A stretch of 7,176 nt of DNA from JBLKSS01 sp047607725 (GTDB taxonomy: Bacteria > Pseudomonadota > Gammaproteobacteria > Enterobacterales > Enterobacteriaceae), in assembly GCF_047607725.1 (NCBI RefSeq), contig NZ_JBLKSS010000190.1:1-7176 (forward strand). Reading direction: 5' to 3'. How positions within the stretch are numbered: the stretch's first letter is position 1; each line of letters starts with the position of its first letter. The position numbers and the translations under genes were made by a program. Below are positions 1 to 7,038 of this stretch, piece by piece. The notes beneath the pieces are model-generated. The model was not told the DNA's origin. It ran no database searches and was given only the letters and a program-made list of their open reading frames with translations.

Positions 1-3
1 TCA

Positions 4-141
4 CTCAAACCGGGATGGAAATAAAAGTTATTAAAATCAATATAATGTGAAAATGCAATGAGCATAAGCGTGTAACGTAGGTTTACTGTCTCATACAACA
101 AACCCACCAATAATTCAAGACGTCCTCCACGGGGCGCTTAC
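4..141 (-). mobile_element. End of an IS66-like insertion sequence (left copy of inverted pair)
   Basis: This 138-base stretch is the exact reverse complement of 7039-7176. Read from its inner edge outward (minus strand) it begins GTAAGCGCCCCGTGG. The GTAAG start is characteristic of the terminal inverted repeats of IS66-family elements (family knowledge), and the match between the two copies stops exactly at this G (141 pairs with 7039; 142 and 7038 differ). The sequence is AT-rich away from the tip and has stops in the frames I read, so it looks like the non-coding end of an element whose transposase genes lie left of the window. The element interrupts gnd. IS66 insertions normally make 8-base target duplications, but the far end is not visible, so this cannot be tested here. 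Repeat boundaries are certain; the family is likely but unproven without a transposase. Confidence 0.7.
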
Positions 142-581
142 TGTTTCTGTCCGCCCGGCATAATCGACGGCCCTTTCAGCGCGCCCTCTTCACCACCGGA
201 AACGCCGGTGCCGATAAAGTTGAACCCCTCCTCCGACAGCTCGCGATTGCGGCGGATGGTGTCTTTATAGAAGGTGTTGCCACCATCGATGAGGATGTCA
301 CCCTTCTCTAAAAACGGTTTCAACGATTCAATGGTTTTATCGGTGCCTTCACCGGCTTTGACCATCAACAGAATACGCCGTGGTTTCTCAAGCGAATTGA
401 CAAATTCCTCCACGCTATAATAGGGCACCAGCTTTTTCCCCGGGTTTTCAGCGATCACTTCATCGGTCTTTTCGCGCGACCGGTTAAAAATGGATACGCT
501 GTAACCGCGGCTTTCAGTGTTAAGCGCCAGGTTGCGCCCCATGACCGCCATACCGACGACGCCTATCTGTTGTGTGGACAT
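138..581 (-). pseudogene. gnd: 6-phosphogluconate dehydrogenase, 5' third only (IS-disrupted)
   Basis: The first 146 residues match the N-terminus of enterobacterial Gnd, the NADP-dependent oxidative decarboxylase that turns 6-phosphogluconate into ribulose 5-phosphate. Visible are the nucleotide-binding segment GVVGMAVMG (7-15), the NADP-phosphate site NRS (33-35), GGNTF (100-104) and the substrate-binding loop GVSGGEEGA (126-134). The intact enzyme is about 468 residues. Here the frame ends at MPGGQKQ: the last codon CAG and the TAA stop are built from the terminal GTAA of the insertion sequence. The catalytic lysine and glutamate (near 184 and 191 in E. coli) and the whole helical dimer domain are missing, so the product cannot be active. 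The start at 581 is supported by AGGAG seven bases upstream and by the family N-terminus. No other lesion is seen, so the break looks recent. The rest of gnd may lie beyond the left insertion sequence. Confidence 0.93.
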
Positions 582-616
582 TAAGCAACTCCTGTAGTAA
601 GGATGATCCCCTGCCG

Positions 617-630
617 CCGCCGCGCGGCGG
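617..630. other. 14-base perfect GC palindrome in the gnd leader
   Basis: CCGCCGCGCGGCGG is its own reverse complement and lies between the predicted transcription start and the AGGAG of gnd. In RNA it could form a short GC stem in the leader or pair between molecules. No U-run follows on either strand, so it is not a standard intrinsic terminator. The role is unknown; it may be chance in a CCG-repeat-like tract. Confidence 0.35.
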
Positions 631-646
631 ACAGATCTATATGTAT

Positions 647-674
647 ATTATATGTTAACCTAAGCAAGTGTCTC
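647..674 (-). promoter_or_regulatory. Probable sigma-70 promoter of gnd
   Basis: On the minus strand a perfect -10 box TATAAT (652-647) follows a -35-like GAGACA (674-669, four of six consensus bases) with a 16-base spacer. It sits in an AT-rich island between the wbdC stop and gnd. Transcription would start near 640 and give a leader of about 55-60 bases. E. coli gnd also has its own promoter at the end of the O-antigen cluster, which fits. The call rests on consensus matching only. Confidence 0.45.
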
Positions 675-702
675 GCGGGTAGTGATTGGTGCGATAGGAA
701 CG

Positions 703-1836
703 CTATCCTTTGTCGTGGCCCGCCAGCTCGCGGTAGATATCAGCATAGCTACTGACCATGCGCGTTGAGGTAAATAAGGTGTTGAAACGTTCGCGCGCCT
801 GTTCGCCATAGCGCCGCGCCTGGGCGGGATCCTGCCAAAGCTGACGCATTGCATCGGCCAGCTCCGCCGGCGACGCCGGCGGCACCACCAGGCCGGTTTG
901 CCGATGGACATTGACATAGGTGGTGCCGGTACCGATTTCACAGCTAATGAGCGGCTTGCCGTACATCGCCCCCTCCAAGAGCGTAATGCCAAACGCCTCG
1001 GACCGTAAATGGGACGGGAATACCACGCTATAGCAACTCTCCAGCAATGCCGCTTTGTCCACGTCCGGTAAGGCGCCGAGGAAATGGATATTTTTCAGCC
1101 CCAATTCGGTGCTGCGTTTTTTCAGCTCCGCCTCCATCGGCCCCACGCCAATCAATACAATGGGGTAAGGCGCGCTGCGCGCCGCTTCGACCAGCGTATG
1201 TAATCCTTTGTAATAGCGAAACGCGCCGATGAACAGAAAAAAACGCTCGCCGAACCGGTTGCGCCACTGCGCCTCCCGCGCCTTGTCTTCCGGTGGATAG
1301 GACGCGCGATCGAGACCAAAGGGGATCACCGACACTTTGGCCAGGTAGCGCTGAAAAATTGGGCTGGTGGCGACATAATTCGGCGACGAGGCGACAATAC
1401 GATCGACATCGCCGAGAAAATGGCGCATCAGAGGCGTATACATCCGCAGGATGAATTTTTGTTTCACAATATCCGAATGGTAGGTGACCACGGTCGGTTT
1501 GGTATTCGCCGCCAAAAAATGCACCATATCCATGAAAGGATAGGGAAAATGGAAATGGACCACATCGGCTTCGGCCGCCAGTTGGCGAAAGCGCGCGATA
1601 GCGCCAAATGAAAACGGCGTCGAGGCAAATTCAAAATTGACGGCGCTGTAGGCGGTATGATGCTGCCCCAGCGGCTTAGGTTCGCAGTGACCGCGCGGGC
1701 TCAGCGCCAGCACGGTGGAATCGATACCGTACGCGGGTGCGCCTTCGCACAGCTGAAAAATTACCTGCTCAATGCCGCCGTAAGAGTCGGGATAGTAGGT
1801 TTTATAAAAATGTAAGACTTTCAGCATAGACCACAT
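703..1836 (-). CDS. wbdC: GT4 mannosyltransferase WbdC, starts the polymannose O chain
   Basis: Family 4 retaining glycosyltransferase of 377 residues with a GT-B fold. The N-terminal half carries the WbdC-like KVLHFYKTYYPDSYGGIEQV (6-25) and the family stretch VVTYHSDIVKQK (116-127). The C-terminal half has FIGAFRYYKGL (202-212), the EX7E pair E280/E288 in SEAFGITLLEG, and CEIGTGT (299-305). In E. coli O9a, WbdC adds the first mannose to GlcNAc-diphosphoundecaprenol at the inner membrane, with GDP-mannose as donor (family knowledge). The start at 1836 overlaps the wbdB stop as TAATG, with AAGG four bases upstream, which implies translational coupling. An internal ATG at 1827 gives MLKVLHFYK and fits the family N-terminus better, but is 13 bases from that ribosome site. 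It is the last gene of the operon before gnd; no clear terminator follows. Identity is confident; the exact acceptor is inferred. Confidence 0.9.
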   Translation of the reverse strand: MWSMLKVLHFYKTYYPDSYGGIEQVIFQLCEGAPAYGIDSTVLALSPRGHCEPKPLGQHHTAYSAVNFEFASTPFSFGAIARFRQLAAEADVVHFHFPYPFMDMVHFLAANTKPTVVTYHSDIVKQKFILRMYTPLMRHFLGDVDRIVASSPNYVATSPIFQRYLAKVSVIPFGLDRASYPPEDKAREAQWRNRFGERFFLFIGAFRYYKGLHTLVEAARSAPYPIVLIGVGPMEAELKKRSTELGLKNIHFLGALPDVDKAALLESCYSVVFPSHLRSEAFGITLLEGAMYGKPLISCEIGTGTTYVNVHRQTGLVVPPASPAELADAMRQLWQDPAQARRYGEQARERFNTLFTSTRMVSSYADIYRELAGHDKG

Positions 1837-2972
1837 TAAACCTTAAGATAAGCTTTAATCGTATCCTGAGCGCAGCGCTGCCAGGAGAACATTTGCGCAC
1901 GCGCCAGACCGGTGTCCACGGCCTCAGCACGCCACGCCTCGTCTTGCAACCCCCGCGCGATCCCCGCGCTTAAGGCGTCGACATCCCACGGATCGCAGGT
2001 TAACGCCGCATCATTCGCCACCTCCGGCAGCGATGCGGCGTTGGAGCATACCACCGGCACGCCCGACGCCATGGCTTCCAATACCGGTAAGCCGAATCCC
2101 TCATACAATGAAGGAAACACAAATAAGCGGGCGGCGGCAAATAAAATCGGCAGTTCCTCTTGCGCCACATACCCCAGATAGTTAACCGACCCTTCGCTGC
2201 TGCCGCGTTCAAAGCGCTGATGCTCAGCGCCGCTGCCCCAGCCTTTATAACCGCTTATCACCAGCGGATAACGCTGCCGCAGCGTTAGCGGAAGCTGCTC
2301 ATAGGCACTGAGCAGCACCGGTAGATTTTTGCGTGGCTCAATGGTGCCGGTAAATAAGGTATAACCACGATATCCTATTCCCAACTGCGCCAGGAGCGGC
2401 GCCACCGCATCCTCGACGCGCGGGTAAAACGACGTGCCGCAGGCCAAGGGCGTAACATCAATTTTTTCGATCGGATAATTAAAATACGCCGCCAATTCAT
2501 TTTTGGAGAAATCGGAGACGGTAAGCACCCGGCTGGCGCGACGCAGACTGGAGAGCATGGCTGTACGTAAATACCTCACCCGCTCCGGCGGGTGGTATTC
2601 AGGACAGGTAAAGATAGAAATATCATGGAAAGTGGTGAGCGAACGCGGCATGCCCACCGGCAGATAATAGTTCGGGCTGTGGTAAATGTAATCGCGATAA
2701 TCGCGCAGCGCATACCCCTGGCATAACGGAAACGCCAGCCGGTACATTTCTATCAACGCGCTACGTCGTTGCAGCCATTGTTTCCAAGGTCGGGGAGGTA
2801 AAGCCGGCGCATGTGGATAGTCCGGCAGGGAGGTATGAACTCGCAGACGGTTAAAAAACTGCAGATTCTCCACTTCCGGCAGACGCTCTAGCTGGTGCAC
2901 AAGCTCCAATGCATAACGGCCAATCCCGGTTAACGGGTATTTTATCGCATCGGTAGCAAACATTATCTTCAT
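1836..2972 (-). CDS. wbdB: GT4 mannosyltransferase WbdB
   Basis: GT-B, family 4 enzyme of 378 residues. The start MKIMFATDAIKYPLTGIGRY has the glycine-rich loop typical of this group; further on are FHDISIF (115-121), IEPRKN (211-216, donor-phosphate site), FPSLYEGFGLPVLEA with the EX7E pair E291/E299, and SNAASLPEV (310-318). In the E. coli O9a system WbdB adds the second and third mannoses (alpha-1,3) to the WbdC product before WbdA polymerises the chain (family knowledge). I prefer the ATG at 2972 because it matches the family N-terminus and has AGGA eight bases upstream. An in-frame ATG at 3026 would add 18 residues with no family likeness. The gene overlaps wbdC by one base. Symbol assigned by position between wbdA and wbdC and by overall likeness; several GT4 enzymes look alike, so linkage specificity is inferred. 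Confidence 0.85.
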   Translation of the reverse strand: MKIMFATDAIKYPLTGIGRYALELVHQLERLPEVENLQFFNRLRVHTSLPDYPHAPALPPRPWKQWLQRRSALIEMYRLAFPLCQGYALRDYRDYIYHSPNYYLPVGMPRSLTTFHDISIFTCPEYHPPERVRYLRTAMLSSLRRASRVLTVSDFSKNELAAYFNYPIEKIDVTPLACGTSFYPRVEDAVAPLLAQLGIGYRGYTLFTGTIEPRKNLPVLLSAYEQLPLTLRQRYPLVISGYKGWGSGAEHQRFERGSSEGSVNYLGYVAQEELPILFAAARLFVFPSLYEGFGLPVLEAMASGVPVVCSNAASLPEVANDAALTCDPWDVDALSAGIARGLQDEAWRAEAVDTGLARAQMFSWQRCAQDTIKAYLKV

Positions 2973-2982
2973 GCGTGGGATC

Positions 2983-3068
2983 CTAATCCTGAAGGCGATC
3001 GGCGCGGGGCTGGCTCCGTTGGCCAAGCAATCGTTTTAACAGCCGCACCTGCCGTCGTGCGCTCGCAC
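2983..3068 (-). other. Possible frameshifted C-terminal tail of wbdA
   Basis: After the wbdA stop (TAG, 3071-3069) a reading frame shifted by one base stays open for about 28 further codons to a TAG at 2985-2983. It encodes a basic, leucine-rich tail (GASARRQVRLLKRLLGQ and so on). One extra base in the C4 run of the coding strand (3082-3079) would join the two frames and lengthen WbdA to about 688 residues. The later stop would leave only 10 bases before the wbdB ATG, like the spacing elsewhere in this operon, instead of the 96-base gap now seen. The gap could equally be ordinary spacer. Confidence 0.35.
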
Positions 3069-5042
3069 CTATTTCTTCGGGGCGGCAAGCTGTAACCGAG
3101 CAATTAACTGATGGATTTCGTCTCCGGCGGCGGGTAGAGCGTCGGCCTCCAGACTGTCAATCTGAAGCGTCGTGTTAAGGGCAATCTCGTTCGCCCATTG
3201 CGCCTTACGGCGCTGCAGTTCCGCCGCGATGGCGCCTGAAGAGCAAAGAATACTGTCGGCATAGCGGAACATCGCGCGTAGCCCGGCCCCCTCCGGCGGG
3301 CACGCCTCTTGCGGGGCCGCAAGCAACGCCGCGGCAAACGCGTCATCGGGAAGCCAGAACACCACTTGCGTTCCTGCCCTGATGAGAGCATCCAGCTCCG
3401 CCTGCTGCCTGGCGCTCACATGATCCTGTGGTTCGGCCACCAGCAGCACATCCTGCTGGGTGAAAAGGACCGGCACATCTTGCGCACGGGCGGGAGCAAG
3501 GCGGCCGTCCGGGTTGACCACGGCATAACGATAGCCGCTATTGTGCAAGCAGTAGACGACGTGTACCGAGTAATCCGACGGTTCTGCCGCCAGCAACGTC
3601 GTTATCAGCCGGCGTGTACGGGCTGCTGCTGCCGTATCGCCCTGCGCCATCAGCGTGGTGGCATCAACCCATAGCCGTGGCGTTTGCTCACTGAAGGCAT
3701 TCTGCGCCAGCGCCCAGGCTACGCCCAAGCGGTCGGTCTCTTGGTTCAGCGTTACCTTTTCCGCTAGACGGCGGATGGCTTCGGCGGTGAATTGCCTGGT
3801 GTCCGCCGCCGACGGCACCTGGCTCGTCATTATCCGTTCAAATCCTGCCAGTGCCAGGTGGGCGGTGCGATCCCAGGAAAATTTTGCCGCCTGCGTCAGG
3901 GCATGGTCTTGCAACCGCTGATAAAAATCCTCATCCTCTAGCGCACGTAACATGCTATCGCGCATGGCTTGAATACTCGTCGGGTCAAACATCGCCTCTG
4001 ACCAACCAATTACTTCCGGCAAGCTGGTCGCATTCGACGAAAGCGTAGGCGCGCCGCAGCTCATCGCCTCCAGCGGCGGTAAACCAAAACCTTCATGGAG
4101 AGAAGGAAAAATAAACAGCTTACAAAGGTTGTACAGAGTGATTAAATCACTGTCGGGCAAATAACCGGTAAACAACACCTGTTCGGACGTCAGCCCGCAT
4201 TTCGCGCACAGCCGCTGAATTTGAGCCAGTTCGGCCGGACGGATTTTGCAGGCCAGTACCATTGGGCAGTCATTACGCAACGTTTCAGGTAATTGACTAT
4301 AGGCTTCAATCAGCGCCTCAATATTTTTGCGCGGCTCGATCATCGCCAACGTCATCATAAACGTGTCCGGCAAGTGATAACGCTGGCGGAAAGCCTGCTT
4401 TTGCTCTGGCGTAAGCGAAAGGACGCGAAACTCCGGCTCTACGGCGGAGGAGATATTGATTACCCGCGACGGATCGATAGCGGTATATTTTTTCACCTCC
4501 TCAGCCGCCGAGGCGGAAATGGCGAAAATCGCGTCGGCGCGTTCATATTCATGCAGCTTATTGGTATAGAATTGGCGGAAATTGATATCAGCCAGATAGG
4601 TTTCTGGATTCAATAGCGGGATCAAATCGTGACAGACGCAAACCGTGCGCCATTTAACCGGGTAGTCTGGGATCGATACGATATATTCATCCACATGCCC
4701 CTCAAAAAAACTGATGACGAATACCACATCAGGATTGATATGGGCAATAGCGACATCGCGGCTAATATGCGCGGCGCGGTTACGTTCAGCGTTAGCGGCA
4801 TCGCAGGCCGCCACCGGACCCTGCGCGGAAAAGGTATAAATTTCATTGGCCGGCAACACATCTTGATACGCCTGACGCACTTCGCGGATATTATCCAGAG
4901 AGAACATGCCATTGAGCAGAATACTTACCCGATGCTCGCCGGCATTGCGGATGATGGCTCGGCTCATCGCCAGCGTGCTACGGCCGATACCGCGATATTT
5001 ACTTGCCGACTGCAGACCCTGGACGTCAATAAGAATATGCAC
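3069..5042 (-). CDS. wbdA: WbdA-like polymannose mannosyltransferase with incomplete second GT domain
   Basis: 657 residues, GTG start at 5042 with AAAGGG eight bases upstream inside the end of wbdD; the wbdD stop is five bases away. Residues 1-405 form a complete GT4 domain: MHILIDVQGLQSASKYRGIG, CHDLIPLL (137-144), AMIEPRKN (233-240), FPSLHEGFGLPPLEAM with EX7E pair E317/E325, and SNATSLPEV (336-344). After a linker, about 455-625 (RLWVDATTLMAQGD onward, DSILCSSGAIAAELQ at 596-610) looks like the acceptor-side half of a second GT-B domain, but the C-terminal half with EPRK and EX7E motifs is absent. E. coli O9a WbdA is about 840 residues with two active domains making alpha-1,2 and alpha-1,3 mannose links; this protein keeps only one. 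It should work at the inner membrane with WbdD, which recruits WbdA in E. coli. Possible frameshift near the end. Either the second activity is lost or the polymer is simpler than O9a. Confidence 0.82.
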   Translation of the reverse strand: MHILIDVQGLQSASKYRGIGRSTLAMSRAIIRNAGEHRVSILLNGMFSLDNIREVRQAYQDVLPANEIYTFSAQGPVAACDAANAERNRAAHISRDVAIAHINPDVVFVISFFEGHVDEYIVSIPDYPVKWRTVCVCHDLIPLLNPETYLADINFRQFYTNKLHEYERADAIFAISASAAEEVKKYTAIDPSRVINISSAVEPEFRVLSLTPEQKQAFRQRYHLPDTFMMTLAMIEPRKNIEALIEAYSQLPETLRNDCPMVLACKIRPAELAQIQRLCAKCGLTSEQVLFTGYLPDSDLITLYNLCKLFIFPSLHEGFGLPPLEAMSCGAPTLSSNATSLPEVIGWSEAMFDPTSIQAMRDSMLRALEDEDFYQRLQDHALTQAAKFSWDRTAHLALAGFERIMTSQVPSAADTRQFTAEAIRRLAEKVTLNQETDRLGVAWALAQNAFSEQTPRLWVDATTLMAQGDTAAAARTRRLITTLLAAEPSDYSVHVVYCLHNSGYRYAVVNPDGRLAPARAQDVPVLFTQQDVLLVAEPQDHVSARQQAELDALIRAGTQVVFWLPDDAFAAALLAAPQEACPPEGAGLRAMFRYADSILCSSGAIAAELQRRKAQWANEIALNTTLQIDSLEADALPAAGDEIHQLIARLQLAAPKK

Positions 5043-5047
5043 TGATG

Positions 5048-7015
5048 TTACCCTTTATTTTTCAGCTGCTGATAAATATTTCGCACCTCTTCAGGCACGC
5101 TGTCCATCTCGTTCAATTGCGCCGATAACCGCGCGCGTTGGGCATCGTGTGTTGCCTGCTGCATCCCTTCCTCTACGGAATGAGAGAGTGGAAATAAACG
5201 CTGAAAAAGTTGCCGCGCCTGCGGGTAGTATCCGCTTTTATGTAGGGTATTGATGACCCAAGATTTCAGTGCCGGACGCTGGTGAATCTGCGTGTAACAC
5301 GCTCGCAGCACCCGTTTGGCGGCATGGCGGGCGCGGCCTTTGACACCATGTTGGCGTAGCAAATGGTACTGCAAACCCGCATAGCGATAAGGGGCCATCA
5401 AACGCCAGGATCGGCTGCTCAAAACGGCCGCCAGCCGATCGTCGCTGTCCCGATGGCGCTCAAGCTGCTCGGCCATTTGCTGTTCGAGCATCTCGGTACG
5501 GCGTAACAGGTCTTCAAAAGGGGCGCCAAGATTGCTGCTTGGCGGCGACGACACGCTTTCACCAGGCAGATGATGCACATGCAGTTGCAGTTGTTGTAGA
5601 CCCGATTCCATGGCCGCGACCCAGCGCTCCATTCCAGTCTCGTTCTCTGCACAGGCCGGCAACTGTTCGCGTTGCATAAATAGCGCCTGCAGCTTGGCGA
5701 AGGTTAAGGTCTGCGCCGGCTGACGCCAGGCGGCAAACAACCAGCGACGAAAGGGCTCCGGCACATTGAACGGGCTAAGGGCAAAGGGGCGAAGCAGGTC
5801 GAGTTTTGTCGCTGGCGGATTGAACAGTTCGTTGACAAAAATAGACCAGGACTGAAAAAGATCGTATGGCCAGACACAATCGGTTTTTTCGGCGCCAATC
5901 GAGCCGTAATCGATGAGCCGCACCTCGCCTTCCTGATTGATAAGGACATTCCAACTGCGCAAGTCGTCATGATAAAGACCGGCCTGTTCCAAAAGCGTCA
6001 GTTGCTCCAGCAGGTCGCCGATGATACGCGCCTTATCCAGCGCGTCTTCGCGCAATAACCGGTCCCACAGTAATTCTCCCTCTAGCCGTTCCGTTATCAG
6101 CCATCCCTCGCTGTCGCTTATGCCATGCCCGAGCAAAGCCGGCGCAACGAAGCCCGACGGCGGGGCGCTAAGAAAGGCGCATTCGCGCCGCAGTTCGGCC
6201 TGATTGCGTTGGTTCTCCGCCTCCAGCAGGCTACCGTCCGTCAGGTTGAAATTGATAACCTTAGAAAAATAGTTTTTGCCAAAATAGTAGCGGCGGCTGC
6301 CGTGGTGGGCCCCCTGGGCCTCGGTATAAGGCGCATCACGCCACTGCTCGATTACGTCACAATGTCCATCAAGCAGCAGCCAATGATGACTGACCACGTA
6401 CAGCGGGCGATAAATAGCGGAGAGATGCGTATTGAAACGCGCGATTTCGTGAAAGAAAGCACAGTCGCGCAGCAATTCCCGTGGATCCGCCGGCTGGGAA
6501 GGCCCCCAATATAACGGTTCCCCGCGTAGCGCTAGCTCCAGGATCATGGCTTCGGTGCAGGAAGCGAGACGGGCCAGCCAGCGCTGCGTCCGCTCCACGC
6601 CGTGAAGATGAACGATGTGGTGGAACACGCTCAGGCCGATAGCCAGATCATATTGACCGGGCTCCAGCGCATCGATGACCTCCTCAATTCGGCCGGTGGC
6701 GAAAGAGGCGTCCAATTGCGGGTTTTCATCGGCAAGCGCGCGGCACACCGCGATATTTTGCTCCTGGAAATCCACGCCTTTCACGGTGGCGCCGCGCTCG
6801 GCCAGGCTCAAACAAAAGAAACCCTGGGCACAGCCCAGATCCAGCACCCGCAAAGGTCGGCCAAGCTTCGCTGCCGATTGATCATAGATGGCGCCAAGGG
6901 TATCAATGCGATCATAACAGTCCCGCGACGCCGCCTGCGCCCATTCCGGATGCCCATAAATGGTCTGATACACCTCAGGCAGTTCCGCCACTAACTGCTG
7001 CACATTTTTACTCAT
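5048..7015 (-). CDS. wbdD: WbdD, bifunctional kinase-methyltransferase that terminates the O chain
   Basis: 655 residues from the ATG at 7015, which matches the E. coli WbdD N-terminus (ELPEVYQTIYGHPEW); a GTG at 7024 would add three residues and sits closer to AAAAAGG. Domains in order: SAM-dependent methyltransferase (about 1-210) with LDLGCAQGF (58-66), acidic D82 after motif I, and GLSVFHHIVHLHG (127-139); protein-kinase-like domain (about 240-450) with catalytic loop HDDLRSWN (349-356) and metal site DYG (369-371) in place of DFG; a helical, coiled-coil-like part (about 460-535) broken by a Ser/Pro linker (484-499); and the conserved SRSWRLMAPYRYAGLQ tail with basic amphipathic helices for membrane and WbdA binding. 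In E. coli O9a it phosphorylates then methylates the terminal mannose, stops growth and licenses export by Wzm-Wzt. E. coli WbdD is about 700 residues; the deficit falls in the coiled coil. First gene of the visible operon. Confidence 0.93.
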   Translation of the reverse strand: MSKNVQQLVAELPEVYQTIYGHPEWAQAASRDCYDRIDTLGAIYDQSAAKLGRPLRVLDLGCAQGFFCLSLAERGATVKGVDFQEQNIAVCRALADENPQLDASFATGRIEEVIDALEPGQYDLAIGLSVFHHIVHLHGVERTQRWLARLASCTEAMILELALRGEPLYWGPSQPADPRELLRDCAFFHEIARFNTHLSAIYRPLYVVSHHWLLLDGHCDVIEQWRDAPYTEAQGAHHGSRRYYFGKNYFSKVINFNLTDGSLLEAENQRNQAELRRECAFLSAPPSGFVAPALLGHGISDSEGWLITERLEGELLWDRLLREDALDKARIIGDLLEQLTLLEQAGLYHDDLRSWNVLINQEGEVRLIDYGSIGAEKTDCVWPYDLFQSWSIFVNELFNPPATKLDLLRPFALSPFNVPEPFRRWLFAAWRQPAQTLTFAKLQALFMQREQLPACAENETGMERWVAAMESGLQQLQLHVHHLPGESVSSPPSSNLGAPFEDLLRRTEMLEQQMAEQLERHRDSDDRLAAVLSSRSWRLMAPYRYAGLQYHLLRQHGVKGRARHAAKRVLRACYTQIHQRPALKSWVINTLHKSGYYPQARQLFQRLFPLSHSVEEGMQQATHDAQRARLSAQLNEMDSVPEEVRNIYQQLKNKG

Positions 7016-7022
7016 TGCTTTC

Positions 7023-7038
7023 ACATAGCCTTTTTATG
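7023..7038 (-). pseudogene. Possible last codons of the lost upstream gene (wzt?)
   Basis: Between the insertion-sequence end and wbdD the minus strand can be read as CAT AAA AAG GCT ATG TGA, five codons and a stop that overlaps the GTG at 7024 as GTGA. Such overlaps are usual in this operon, and wzt normally precedes wbdD, so this may be the extreme 3' end of wzt left after IS insertion. Sixteen bases are too few to identify a gene; this is inference from gene order only. Confidence 0.2.

Noticed and set aside
15..50. Short frame MEIKVIKINIM in the left IS end
   Set aside because: Eleven codons, no ribosome site, and it points toward the IS tip rather than into the element; coincidence in AT-rich sequence.
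611..632. GC palindrome as an intrinsic terminator of the wbd operon
   Set aside because: No U-run follows on either strand and it lies downstream of the likely gnd promoter, inside the gnd leader.
660..992. 110-codon minus-strand frame running through the end of wbdC
   Set aside because: It overlaps the well-supported wbdC frame and its product is a low-complexity arginine-rich string, typical of an out-of-frame shadow.
2973..3026. Upstream ATG at 3026 as the true start of wbdB
   Set aside because: The 18 added residues (MANGASPAPIAFRIRIPR) show no family likeness, while MKIMFATD at 2972 matches the family and has AGGA at good spacing.
3309..3674. 121-codon open frame on the plus strand, antisense to wbdA
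   Set aside because: It lies wholly inside wbdA, has no ribosome site or family likeness, and is the shadow expected in GC-rich coding sequence. The other plus-strand frames (for example 4629-5045, 6125-6514, 6602-6994) were rejected for the same reason.
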